A stretch of DNA of 34,506 nt from an uncultured Parabacteroides sp. (GTDB taxonomy: Bacteria; Bacteroidota; Bacteroidia; Bacteroidales; Tannerellaceae). Of the stretch, positions 8,061-15,143 are shown piece by piece (within the stretch, counting starts at the first letter, position 1; every line of letters begins with the position of its first letter). Location of the stretch: assembly GCA_937890135.1 (NCBI GenBank), contig CALBYC010000146.1, forward strand, positions 1 through 34,506, written 5' to 3'. The position numbers and the translations under genes were made by a program. Below the pieces are notes generated by a model, which saw nothing but the letters and a program-made list of their open reading frames with translations, ran no database searches and was not told the origin of the DNA.

Positions 8061-8936
8061 TTACTCTAACTCCTTCAACCTATTCAAGCAAAGCACGAGG
8101 CTTTGTTCCCAATGAGGAATATCCAAATTGTAAACAGACTTTATCCGGCTCTTGTTCAAGACGCTATAATGCGGACGGGCAGCCTTGGTGGGATATTCAT
8201 CTGATTCTATCGGAAAAACTTTGGCAGGCAGTCCTGCAAGTTGCATAATCTTCACGGCAAAATCATACCAACTGCATACCCCTTCATTTGAATAATGATA
8301 AATGCCTGGAATGAATAAGCCTTTAATGGATTGATCTAAGATTGACAATAAAGCTGAAGCCAAATCATAAGCACACGTAGGCGTGCCCACTTGGTCAAAG
8401 ACAACAGGCAAAGAAGTACGTTCTGCCCCTAACCGCAGCATTGTTTTCATAAAATTGTTCCCGAACTCAGAATAAAGCCAAGCCGTCCGGATAATGATAG
8501 AAGTGTCCGGGCAAGACCTTAACAGCTCTTCTTCCCCTTGGCGCTTTGTTTTCCCATATATGGATATGGGGCAAACAGCGTCACCTTCTTTGTATGGAAC
8601 GCTGGAACGCCCGTCAAAGACATAATCAGTAGATATATGGAACACCTTGGCACCTATGGTCAAAGCGGCTTCTGCGATATTCTTGACGGCATTGTGATTT
8701 ATCGATTCGCATTTTTCCTTATCTTCTTCAGCTCTTTCCACTGCCGTATAAGCCGCGCAATTTATGATATAGTTGACTTTGTTTTCTTTTACAAATGACT
8801 CCAAAGCCCTTTTGTCGCATATGTCCAATGTGTCAATGTCCGCAAACAAGAAACGATAGTCGCTGCACGTTCCCGTTTGAGAGCGAAGGGATGAACCTAA
8901 CTGTCCTTTGCTGCCAGTCACTAATATTGTGTCCAT
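8061..8936 (-). CDS. rfbD: dTDP-4-dehydrorhamnose reductase
   Basis: RfbD performs the last, NAD(P)H-dependent step of dTDP-L-rhamnose synthesis. The 291-residue protein is a Rossmann-fold short-chain dehydrogenase: nucleotide-binding TGSKGQLG (7-14), the substrate-site STDYVFDG (102-109) and the catalytic Y127xxxK131 in IYGKTK. The ATG at 8936 gives the canonical MDTILVTGS start; the longer frame upstream would run into the DUF4924 gene. It begins one base after the DUF4924 stop. rfbA, rfbB and rfbC are not in the window, so this is an orphan copy kept in a mixed housekeeping operon; paralogues in capsule loci are common in the group. Confidence 0.93.
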   Translation of the reverse strand: MDTILVTGSKGQLGSSLRSQTGTCSDYRFLFADIDTLDICDKRALESFVKENKVNYIINCAAYTAVERAEEDKEKCESINHNAVKNIAEAALTIGAKVFHISTDYVFDGRSSVPYKEGDAVCPISIYGKTKRQGEEELLRSCPDTSIIIRTAWLYSEFGNNFMKTMLRLGAERTSLPVVFDQVGTPTCAYDLASALLSILDQSIKGLFIPGIYHYSNEGVCSWYDFAVKIMQLAGLPAKVFPIESDEYPTKAARPHYSVLNKSRIKSVYNLDIPHWEQSLVLCLNRLKELE

Positions 8937-8937
8937 C

Positions 8938-9486
8938 TTAGTCCTCCCATTCAATCTCCCCATTCATGTCCGCCTTGTATTTTTCAGCCAACAACGCCAA
9001 GAATGAGGATATCTGTTTGATTGCTTCCATCGTTTCATTCGAAACCTCCTTCCCCTGCATGCGGAGCATGAGGTATCCATACAAGGCCGTAAAGCATGTT
9101 TCAATTTCCGGAATATCTTTTCCCCCGGATTTAGCTCTCAGCTGGACGATATAGGGCAACGTCTTGTAATAAGCTGCGCCGTATACCATTTCTTTCGGAG
9201 ATTTCAATAGACGAAGATGCAAATCAGTCAAAGAAATAATCACATTTTTGTTCAGCTGGATATGGCCGGATTCCATGACTCCTTCGCTTCGCATCATTTC
9301 AATCAACTCTTCGTACCAAGCAGCAATCTTTTCCTTTGTTTCATCAGGTTGCTGGTAACGTGAAATGACATGCTCACGAATCTGCTCCATGTCAAAATGA
9401 TTCGCTCTTATCAAATCTTCCACCTGCCACATATAAAGCAAATATTCACAAATATTTTCTTTACGTTTTTGTTGTGCTATAATCAT
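8938..9486 (-). CDS. DUF4924 family protein
   Basis: The 182-residue protein begins MIIAQQKRKENICEYLLYMWQVEDLIRAN, the recognisable start of DUF4924, a family of unknown function restricted to Bacteroidota. It is predicted soluble and mainly alpha-helical, without signal peptide, transmembrane segment or metal-binding cluster. Its ATG overlaps the TGA of the Mur-ligase-like gene (ATGA, 4 bases) and rfbD follows after one base, so it is translationally linked to both. The coupling suggests a functional link with the Mur-like protein, but that is inference from position. I do not assign a function. Confidence 0.88.
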   Translation of the reverse strand: MIIAQQKRKENICEYLLYMWQVEDLIRANHFDMEQIREHVISRYQQPDETKEKIAAWYEELIEMMRSEGVMESGHIQLNKNVIISLTDLHLRLLKSPKEMVYGAAYYKTLPYIVQLRAKSGGKDIPEIETCFTALYGYLMLRMQGKEVSNETMEAIKQISSFLALLAEKYKADMNGEIEWED

Positions 9487-10409
9487 ACGGATAAGGATAA
9501 AGTAAAATCAGAAATCACCTGATAAAAATCTACATCTTTAACACCCAATTGACGACAAGTCAGGCGGGCGGCATTCACATTTACCAGAAAATATTTATTT
9601 AATACATTCACCGGATAATCGCCATAACGGGTCTGTAAGCAGGTCATCCCTCCGCGCTGTACGGTCGGGTGCTCTTCAAAAGGAATAGCCGTTATATCTG
9701 ACCGGACTTCCTCTACCAATTCGGAAATAGTGGGGTCGCCTCCGAAATAAATCAATTTGCCTTCTCTTTCTATGGAAGTGGAGAAACAGCGATACGTATT
9801 CATGAACGCCTCGGGCGATTCATGGTCATGAGATACATTCCATTTCAAATTGGTCATTACGGCTATATGAGGCCGGTAAAATTCCAGCTGTGACCGTTTT
9901 TCCAGCACAGAAGCAATATGCTCATCTCCTTCAATCAGTGCAATCCTTGACTCGAAGCTAAAATGCAAATGTTTGTCCAACAAAGCCACGTCGCTTGTCG
10001 TGGCATAATCAAAAGGTAAATTCTGTTTTTTCAGCGCTGCCACAATCATTGACAAAATGGCTCTTCTTCCACGGCTGCCCGTCACCACCACGCGGATTTT
10101 CGTTTTAGTCCTTTGGTAGATGAATTCAGGAATGGAAAGGACAAGTAGGCCCAGTTCTTTCGCGCGTAACAGCTCGGGGTTATCCTTGGTCACCAAGCTT
10201 CCTAATACAACCGATTGAGTCTCTTTTGTCAGCCTGTCGGGATACCATCCATCTCCGAAACAACCAATGCTTTTTCCCTCCAGAACAGCTCGCACATTTT
10301 CGGGGACATGTTCTCCGGAAACGGTAACATCGTACCCTCTGTCACGAATTGCCAGAGCAAGTTCATAGATGAGTGGGTCAGAAATTGAAATTAAATGGAT
10401 TTTACGCAT
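9483..10409 (-). CDS. Mur ligase-like protein (Mpl/MurC type), degenerate nucleotide-binding motifs and no C-terminal domain
   Basis: The 308-residue protein resembles the N-terminal and central domains of Mpl/MurC ligases: N-terminal Rossmann-like domain, the block TKDNPELLRAKELGL (74-88), SIPEFIYQRTKTK (92-104), the EGDE motif (160-163) and YRPHIAVMTNLKW. Active enzymes are about 450 residues with GIGG near the start and a GSHGKTT-type P-loop. Here the first site reads SISDPLI (8-14) and the P-loop reads TGSRGRRAI (110-118), lacking the Lys-Thr pair. The chain ends right where the central domain should pass into the C-terminal domain. The next gene starts within its stop codon, so this is a clean end and not a visible frameshift. 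I infer a retained pseudoenzyme, possibly a sensor or partner in peptidoglycan recycling. It is the first gene of the operon. Confidence 0.8.
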   Translation of the reverse strand: MRKIHLISISDPLIYELALAIRDRGYDVTVSGEHVPENVRAVLEGKSIGCFGDGWYPDRLTKETQSVVLGSLVTKDNPELLRAKELGLLVLSIPEFIYQRTKTKIRVVVTGSRGRRAILSMIVAALKKQNLPFDYATTSDVALLDKHLHFSFESRIALIEGDEHIASVLEKRSQLEFYRPHIAVMTNLKWNVSHDHESPEAFMNTYRCFSTSIEREGKLIYFGGDPTISELVEEVRSDITAIPFEEHPTVQRGGMTCLQTRYGDYPVNVLNKYFLVNVNAARLTCRQLGVKDVDFYQVISDFTLSLSV

Positions 10410-10428
10410 CGTTTGAATTTTAGCACTG

Positions 10429-10436
10429 CAAAATTA
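10429..10436 (-). promoter_or_regulatory. Candidate -7 promoter box for the Mur-like/DUF4924/rfbD/prfC/apbE operon
   Basis: On the minus strand the bases read TAATTTTG, a match to TAnnTTTG, 19 bases before the start of the Mur-like gene and after the terminator of the upstream gene. No -33 match was found. Confidence 0.5.
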
Positions 10437-10473
10437 TAAAAAGTATCCGAGAAGATGCTTTCCTGAAAGGCAT

Positions 10474-10508
10474 AAAAAAGGAAGAACCCTTAAAAAGGGC
10501 TCTTCCTT
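10474..10508 (-). terminator. Intrinsic terminator after the TPR/OmpA-like lipoprotein gene
   Basis: A 14-bp stem (10478-10491 with 10495-10508), 3-base loop, one G-U wobble in the minus-strand RNA, followed on that strand by a run of six T. It separates the lipoprotein gene from the downstream operon. Confidence 0.88.
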
Positions 10509-10536
10509 ATGTCGTGTGATTATTGAAATCACTTGG

Positions 10537-12228
10537 TTATTTCACCAAAGATGTGAAATCGGAATTTGTCGCATATTTGGCGAATTCCAAATCATTAGCG
10601 GCTTCCTTGGCCAATGAGCTATCTTTGGCGATGGCAGCTTTCAGGTTGCTTACTACGCCGTTAGCGTCATTTGTACGAGCTGCGACGATAGCCTTCAAGT
10701 AAGAAGTGATAGCGTCCGGAGCAGGGACAGCGTTCAAAGTCTGAGATGCCTTGCTATAGTCTTTTGTCAAAATCTGAGCCAAAGCAGCGTTGTTTGACTT
10801 GACAGAGCCAAAAGAATTAGCGGCTTTTGCCCATTCGCCTTGTTTCAAATAAAGAACGCCCAACGCTTCACTCAATTCAGCTACGCCAGATGCGCTGCCA
10901 AACAATTGCTGAGCTTTTGCCTGGTCGCCTTTTGTCAAAGCTATCAAACCTAAGTTCATATTTGATTCAGGGTTGTTCTTGACAGAATTAGCCTTGTTGA
11001 ACATTTGTTCTGCTTTTGCCAAGTCACCAGCGCGGAAGGCCATCATACCTACGTTGTTCCAAGTACGATAGTCGTTTGGATAAAGTTCAGAAGCCTTGTT
11101 GTAGATACGAGCTTTTTCCGCATTGTCTTTTGTCAATGTGGCTGCATAAAGGATTTCTTCCACGTTCAAAGCCTTCGGGTCGTTCTTTGCCAAAGCTGTG
11201 ATCTCGTCATCGGACTTGCCGATAATCTCGATGTTTGCCACCAAGCGAGAACGACGCAATTTAGGCAAGATTTCTTCAGCCAACGTGCTGAATACAGAAG
11301 AGATATTCTTGATTTCTTTTTCACGTTGTTCCGGATCGGAATACATTGACAAGACACGTAAAACCAAGTCTTTGTCTTGGATGTTAGACTTGGAAACCAA
11401 TTCCTGGAAGCCTTCCCAGTCCTGAGCGGTATATTTGGCATCTACAGGAACGTCGACTTTCATTTTCTTCAATTCCTTAGCCAAGTATTTGTCCGTGTTC
11501 TTTTCACGTCTTTCAGCCAAACCAGTGTTCAATTTTACACCACCATCAGGAGATGCGTAAGCCTGGATCTCGATTGCGACATTCTGGTTAGGAGCTTCGT
11601 CGGCATTCTTGACCAAGTCTTTCCAGTCCGAAACTTCTTCCTTCTTCAATTCTTTTGAGCGAAGTTCAGCTTGTTGGATCAAGAACATGATGCTTGCGTC
11701 ATGAGCTTCTTTGATGATGCGCTGGAATTTATCTGCTGCGATAGCTGCGTTGGCCGTGGCCGCGTCTGCCAATTCGGAAGTGGCGATAACGCCTTCGCCG
11801 ATTTTCACGTCTGGCAATTTGACTGTCTTGTTCTTAATCTTTGCGTCGAAAGTAAGATACAATTCAGATTTTTTCATTTCAGGCTTGTAGGCGAATGAAG
11901 ACTTCATCGTCACATTTGCTCCTTCCTTGTAAGGAACAACCTGGTTGTTCCCTTTCACTTTCTCGCCTTGGTAGGTATAAGCTGTGCCCCATGCCTCGCC
12001 ACCGGCATAGCGTAATACCGGAGTGACTGTTACGACAGCTTTCTTGTTGAACCATTTTGCCGGAATTGTGGCATTAATAGTTACAGGAACTTGACCGCCA
12101 ATAGCTTCAAGAGGCTGAGGCTCTGCCTTGATGTACTCCTCGGTAAGAGGTTTCAACTTGTTAGAACAAGAAGAAAAAGCCAAAATCGCTGCCAACATCA
12201 AAAATGGCAATAAAAACTTTCTGTTCAT
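10537..12228 (-). CDS. TPR-repeat lipoprotein with an OmpA-like segment
   Basis: The 563-residue protein starts with a lipoprotein signal peptide (AFSSC, lipid Cys C21). After an Ig-like beta-rich region (about 40-150, with repeated VTVTPVLRYAGG-type strands) it has an OmpA-like block, IEIQAYASPDGG with D228, followed by N..L..RREKNTDKYL. This resembles the peptidoglycan-binding signature but is divergent. The C-terminal half holds tetratricopeptide-type repeats (about 380-470: YPNDYRTWNNVGMMAFRAGD, NNPESNMNLGLIALTKGD). Such proteins are known in Bacteroidales as abundant envelope lipoproteins of unclear role. I infer an outer-membrane lipoprotein that touches peptidoglycan and scaffolds partners. 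It is monocistronic, with its own terminator and a 73-base leader. Confidence 0.88.
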   Translation of the reverse strand: MNRKFLLPFLMLAAILAFSSCSNKLKPLTEEYIKAEPQPLEAIGGQVPVTINATIPAKWFNKKAVVTVTPVLRYAGGEAWGTAYTYQGEKVKGNNQVVPYKEGANVTMKSSFAYKPEMKKSELYLTFDAKIKNKTVKLPDVKIGEGVIATSELADAATANAAIAADKFQRIIKEAHDASIMFLIQQAELRSKELKKEEVSDWKDLVKNADEAPNQNVAIEIQAYASPDGGVKLNTGLAERREKNTDKYLAKELKKMKVDVPVDAKYTAQDWEGFQELVSKSNIQDKDLVLRVLSMYSDPEQREKEIKNISSVFSTLAEEILPKLRRSRLVANIEIIGKSDDEITALAKNDPKALNVEEILYAATLTKDNAEKARIYNKASELYPNDYRTWNNVGMMAFRAGDLAKAEQMFNKANSVKNNPESNMNLGLIALTKGDQAKAQQLFGSASGVAELSEALGVLYLKQGEWAKAANSFGSVKSNNAALAQILTKDYSKASQTLNAVPAPDAITSYLKAIVAARTNDANGVVSNLKAAIAKDSSLAKEAANDLEFAKYATNSDFTSLVK

Positions 12229-12301
12229 AATTTTACTGTAAGTTTAAATGTTATAATGATTATATTCTTTTTCCTTACTCTTATCATTCATTATCAAGCT
12301 G

Positions 12302-12309
12302 CAAAACTA
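12302..12309 (-). promoter_or_regulatory. Candidate -7 promoter box for the TPR lipoprotein gene
   Basis: TAGTTTTG on the minus strand matches TAnnTTTG and would give a leader of roughly 65-70 bases. No -33 match found. Confidence 0.45.
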
Positions 12310-12394
12310 TACTTTATTTTCTTATATCGGTAATAATGAAGAATAAAAAAACTTTGATTAATACTAATTAATAAAAAGCAAAGGTTTTTCAAAT

Positions 12395-12410
12395 GATTGC
12401 GTGCGCAATC
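12395..12410. repeat. 16-bp inverted repeat GATTGCG-TG-CGCAATC
   Basis: Two perfect 7-base arms around a central TG at the left edge of the GC-rich island. The right arm begins CGCAATCGT, a 9-mer repeated at 12541-12549 at the other edge. Confidence 0.7.
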
Positions 12411-12491
12411 GTGGCCTTGCGGATGCCGCTTGGGACAAATCCGGCAATGAATCCCTTGGCGCGCATGAATGATTCGGGGGAATCCCCGCAG

Positions 12492-12555
12492 ATGGATGCA
12501 GTCATTTCCCTGAATGGATGCGGCCGTTTCCCGGGACGGACGCAATCGTTCCCGG
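12492..12555. repeat. Imperfect 22-23 bp tandem repeats in the parA upstream island
   Basis: Three adjacent units share a pattern close to ATGGATGCrGyCrTTTCCC: 12492-12513, 12514-12536 and a shorter, more diverged 12537-12555. They are non-coding as far as I can tell and of unknown role. Confidence 0.6.
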
Positions 12556-12642
12556 TTTTTGCTTCAATGAGATGGTCGCACTTCCTTCTCAGGTGCCGGA
12601 CGTTTTGCCAGCCACTTTAGAAGTGTTTTTCAATTATTTTGT

Positions 12643-12650
12643 TACCTTTG
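12643..12650 (+). promoter_or_regulatory. Candidate distal -7 promoter box upstream of parA
   Basis: TACCTTTG within TTACCTTTGCA, a form often seen at Bacteroidales promoters, 120 bases before parA. It could drive a longer parA leader or a short RNA. Confidence 0.4.
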
Positions 12651-12712
12651 CAAGGTTTTCAACAGTTCGGATAAGTTATCAACAAATCGAACAATGTTTT
12701 AAGACAAACCAT

Positions 12713-12741
12713 TTTGTTTCGGCTTTTAATGCTTAGTTTTG
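12713..12741 (+). promoter_or_regulatory. Promoter of the parA-parB-DUF5683-lytic transglycosylase operon
   Basis: TTTG (12713-12716), 17 bases, then TAGTTTTG (12734-12741), matching both elements of the Bacteroidota promoter; parA starts 30 bases after the box. Confidence 0.6.
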
Positions 12742-12770
12742 CATCGTGAAACAAAAGGATTAAACAAATT

Positions 12771-13541
12771 ATGGGAAAGATTATCGCTTTGGCTAATCAA
12801 AAAGGCGGCGTGGGGAAAACTACGTCCACTATTAATTTGGCGGCATCATTAGCAACGCTTGAAAAGAAAGTTTTGGTTGTTGACGCAGATCCCCAAGCGA
12901 ACGCTTCATCCGGATTGGGCATAGACATTCGAAGTGTGAAATTGTCGATTTACGAATGCTTGGTAAACGGGGAAGAGGCGAAAGGCGCAATCGTCCAGAC
13001 TGAATTGGACAAACTGGACATCATTCCCTCACACATCGATTTGGTCGGTGCAGAGATAGAAATGTTGAACATGGACAACCGGGAGCAAATCTTAAAGCGG
13101 CTTTTAGCTCCGCTGAAAAAAGTGTACGACTATATCCTTATCGATTGCTCCCCGTCACTGGGGCTGATTACGGTCAACGCGCTGACAGCGGCGGACTCCG
13201 TCATCATCCCCGTACAATGTGAATATTTCGCCCTTGAAGGCATCAGCAAACTGCTGAACACGATAAAGATTATCAAGTCCAAGTTGAATCCTTCCTTGGA
13301 AATCGAGGGGTTTTTGCTGACCATGTATGACTCCCGCCTCCGTCTGGCCAACCAGATTTACGAGGAGGTGAAACGGCCATTCCAAAACTTGGTATTCAAT
13401 ACGGTCATCCAGCGCAATGTCAAGCTCAGCGAGGCATCGAGCTATGGGAAGCCCGTTATTTTATATGATGCTGATTCCAAAGGCTCGCTCAACTACATGC
13501 AGCTGGCGCAAGAGTTGATCGAAAAGAACAGCGCACAATGA
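12771..13541 (+). CDS. parA: Chromosome partitioning ATPase ParA (Soj)
   Basis: ParA is a Walker-type ATPase that cycles on the nucleoid and, with ParB-parS, segregates the origin region. The 256-residue protein begins MGKIIALANQKGGVGKTTS, a deviant Walker A with signature K11 and catalytic K16, followed by DADPQANASSGLG (Walker A') and ILIDCSPSLG (Walker B). It has no N-terminal DNA-binding extension, so it is the chromosomal (type Ib-like or Soj) form and not a plasmid P1-type ParA. parB begins 22 bases downstream. It heads a four-gene plus-strand operon. Confidence 0.97.
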   Translation: MGKIIALANQKGGVGKTTSTINLAASLATLEKKVLVVDADPQANASSGLGIDIRSVKLSIYECLVNGEEAKGAIVQTELDKLDIIPSHIDLVGAEIEMLNMDNREQILKRLLAPLKKVYDYILIDCSPSLGLITVNALTAADSVIIPVQCEYFALEGISKLLNTIKIIKSKLNPSLEIEGFLLTMYDSRLRLANQIYEEVKRPFQNLVFNTVIQRNVKLSEASSYGKPVILYDADSKGSLNYMQLAQELIEKNSAQ

Positions 13542-13563
13542 AAATAGTTAAAGTAAGACTGTC

Positions 13564-14439
13564 ATGGCAATGAAAAGATCGGCTTTGGGCCGTGGTTTGG
13601 ACGCTTTGATCACTATGGATGATTTGAAAACCGGAGGTTCGTCGTCCATCAGCGAGATTGAGTTGAGCAAGATTCAACCCAATCCGGAACAACCCCGTTC
13701 TGCTTTTGAACCTGGGACGCTTGACGAGCTGGCAACTTCCATCCGTGCGTTGGGGGTTATCCAGCCAATCACGGTGAAAGAGGTCGGGCCCGACAAATAC
13801 ATGATTATTTCCGGGGAGAGGCGTTACAGGGCTTCACTCGCTGCCGGGCTGACCACAATCCCGGCATACATCCGTACGGCCGAAGACGACAACGTCGTCG
13901 AAATGGCATTGATTGAAAACATCCAGCGCGAGGATTTAAATTCAATCGAAATCGCTTTGGCCTACCAGAAATTGATTGACAACTACGGGTTGACGCAGGA
14001 GAAGCTAAGCGAGCGCGTCGGAAAGAAAAGGACGACCATTGCCAACTACCTGCGTCTCCTGAAACTGCCGGCTGAGATTCAAGTCGGACTGAAAGACAAA
14101 CGCATCGACATGGGACATGCGCGGGCATTGATACCGGTAGAAGACCCCGAGGCGCAATTGGCATTGTACGAGCAAATCATCCAAGACGGCTTGTCCGTGC
14201 GGCAAGTCGAGGAAATTGTGCGTTCCATTTCTGACGGAGAGCAGACCATAAAGAAAAAAACGGGGACAAAAGAGGCCCCGTCTGAAGAGTTCGACCTGTT
14301 AAAAGAACAGCTCTCCAATTTCTTCCAGACAAAAGTACAACTGGTTTGCAACAAGAAGGGGAAGGGAAAGATTACTATCCCGTTTGCGTCTGAAGAAGAA
14401 TTAGAGAAACTCATCAGCCTATTGGACAATATAAAATGA
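13564..14439 (+). CDS. parB: Chromosome partitioning protein ParB (Spo0J)
   Basis: ParB binds parS, spreads along DNA as a CTP-dependent clamp and recruits ParA. The 291-residue protein starts with the conserved ALGRGLDALI (7-16), has the CTP-binding GERRYRA motif (84-90) and ENIQREDLN (117-125), then a helix-turn-helix (LTQEKLSERVGKKRTTIANYLRLLKL) that reads parS, and a C-terminal dimerisation domain. I did not find a full parS palindrome in the window; only a half-site-like CGTGAAACA occurs just before parA. The stop overlaps the start of the next gene (ATGA). Confidence 0.97.
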   Translation: MAMKRSALGRGLDALITMDDLKTGGSSSISEIELSKIQPNPEQPRSAFEPGTLDELATSIRALGVIQPITVKEVGPDKYMIISGERRYRASLAAGLTTIPAYIRTAEDDNVVEMALIENIQREDLNSIEIALAYQKLIDNYGLTQEKLSERVGKKRTTIANYLRLLKLPAEIQVGLKDKRIDMGHARALIPVEDPEAQLALYEQIIQDGLSVRQVEEIVRSISDGEQTIKKKTGTKEAPSEEFDLLKEQLSNFFQTKVQLVCNKKGKGKITIPFASEEELEKLISLLDNIK

Positions 14440-15137
14440 TTTACAGAGTTATTCTTGTGTTTATAGGCATATGGCTCTTCCCGTTGAATGGCATAGCCCA
14501 GTCCGAACGGTCAATGGCGACGGTTGATTCCATCCGGATCGAGGCCGAAGCCGACTCCGCGGTCCAAGCGGTCATGCAAAAGGCGGACTCGTTGCCTTCT
14601 CCCGGGAAGATGGAATTACAATTCAAGCCTGATCCAAAAAAAGCGGTCCTTATGGCCATTGTCCCGGGATTGGGACAAATATACAATCGGAAATACTGGA
14701 AACTACCGATCGTGTACGGCGGACTGATGGGATGCTTTTATGCGGTCACTTGGAACAACCGGAATTATCAAGATTATTCTACCGCCTACATGGACATCAT
14801 GGAAGATGCGGAAGCTCCTAACAGGCCGGTTGAAGAATACAACAAGAGCTGGCAAGATTTCATCCCTGCAGGTGCCGACCCTGAAAATTATTTGAAGAAT
14901 ACCAGTTTCCAAACGGCACTGAAAAACAGGAAGGATTATTATCGCCGTTACCGCGATTTGAGCATATTTATCACAATCGGAGTCTATGCGTTGTCTGTCA
15001 TCGACGCATATGTAGATGCCCAATTATTCGACTTTGACATTTCCCCCGATTTATCGATGCACTGGGAACCGGCGGTTTCTCCCCAGACGGTCTATAGCTC
15101 GCGGACATATGGGCTGAATTGTAGTTTAAAATTTTGA
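14436..15137 (+). CDS. DUF5683 family membrane protein
   Basis: The 233-residue protein has an N-terminal signal peptide (MIYRVILVFIGIWLFPLNGIAQ), then the DUF5683 core PDPKKAVLMAIVPGLGQIYNRKYWKLPIVYGG, a second hydrophobic segment, a charged Tyr-rich stretch (NRKDYYRRYRDLS) and a hydrophobic helix near 180. The family is typical of Bacteroidota and of unknown function, commonly found between parB and a lytic transglycosylase gene, as here. It overlaps parB by four bases (ATGA) and precedes the transglycosylase by six, so the three are co-translated or nearly so. I infer an envelope role; nothing in the sequence points to catalysis. Confidence 0.88.
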   Translation: MIYRVILVFIGIWLFPLNGIAQSERSMATVDSIRIEAEADSAVQAVMQKADSLPSPGKMELQFKPDPKKAVLMAIVPGLGQIYNRKYWKLPIVYGGLMGCFYAVTWNNRNYQDYSTAYMDIMEDAEAPNRPVEEYNKSWQDFIPAGADPENYLKNTSFQTALKNRKDYYRRYRDLSIFITIGVYALSVIDAYVDAQLFDFDISPDLSMHWEPAVSPQTVYSSRTYGLNCSLKF

Positions 15138-15143
15138 GACAAG

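Larger units (their letters stand above)
12229..12770. other. Divergent intergenic region with GC-rich repeat island
   Basis: No convincing gene occupies these 542 bases between the minus-strand lipoprotein gene and parA. The left 150 bases and the right 150 are AT-rich and hold promoter boxes. The middle (about 12390-12600) is GC-rich with short imperfect repeats and palindromes. A DnaA-box-like TTATCAACA lies at 12676-12684. Open frames on both strands of the island are short, lack family resemblance and look like by-products of its GC content. Confidence 0.6.

Noticed and set aside
12393..12620. Short open frames on both strands of the GC-rich island before parA
   Set aside because: No family-like sequence, no promoter or start context, and explained by low stop-codon frequency in GC-rich repeats.
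12745..12753. CGTGAAACA as a parS site before parA
   Set aside because: Only one half of the TGTTTCACGTGAAACA palindrome is present; the left half does not match. The same half-site occurs inside a coding gene near 4306.
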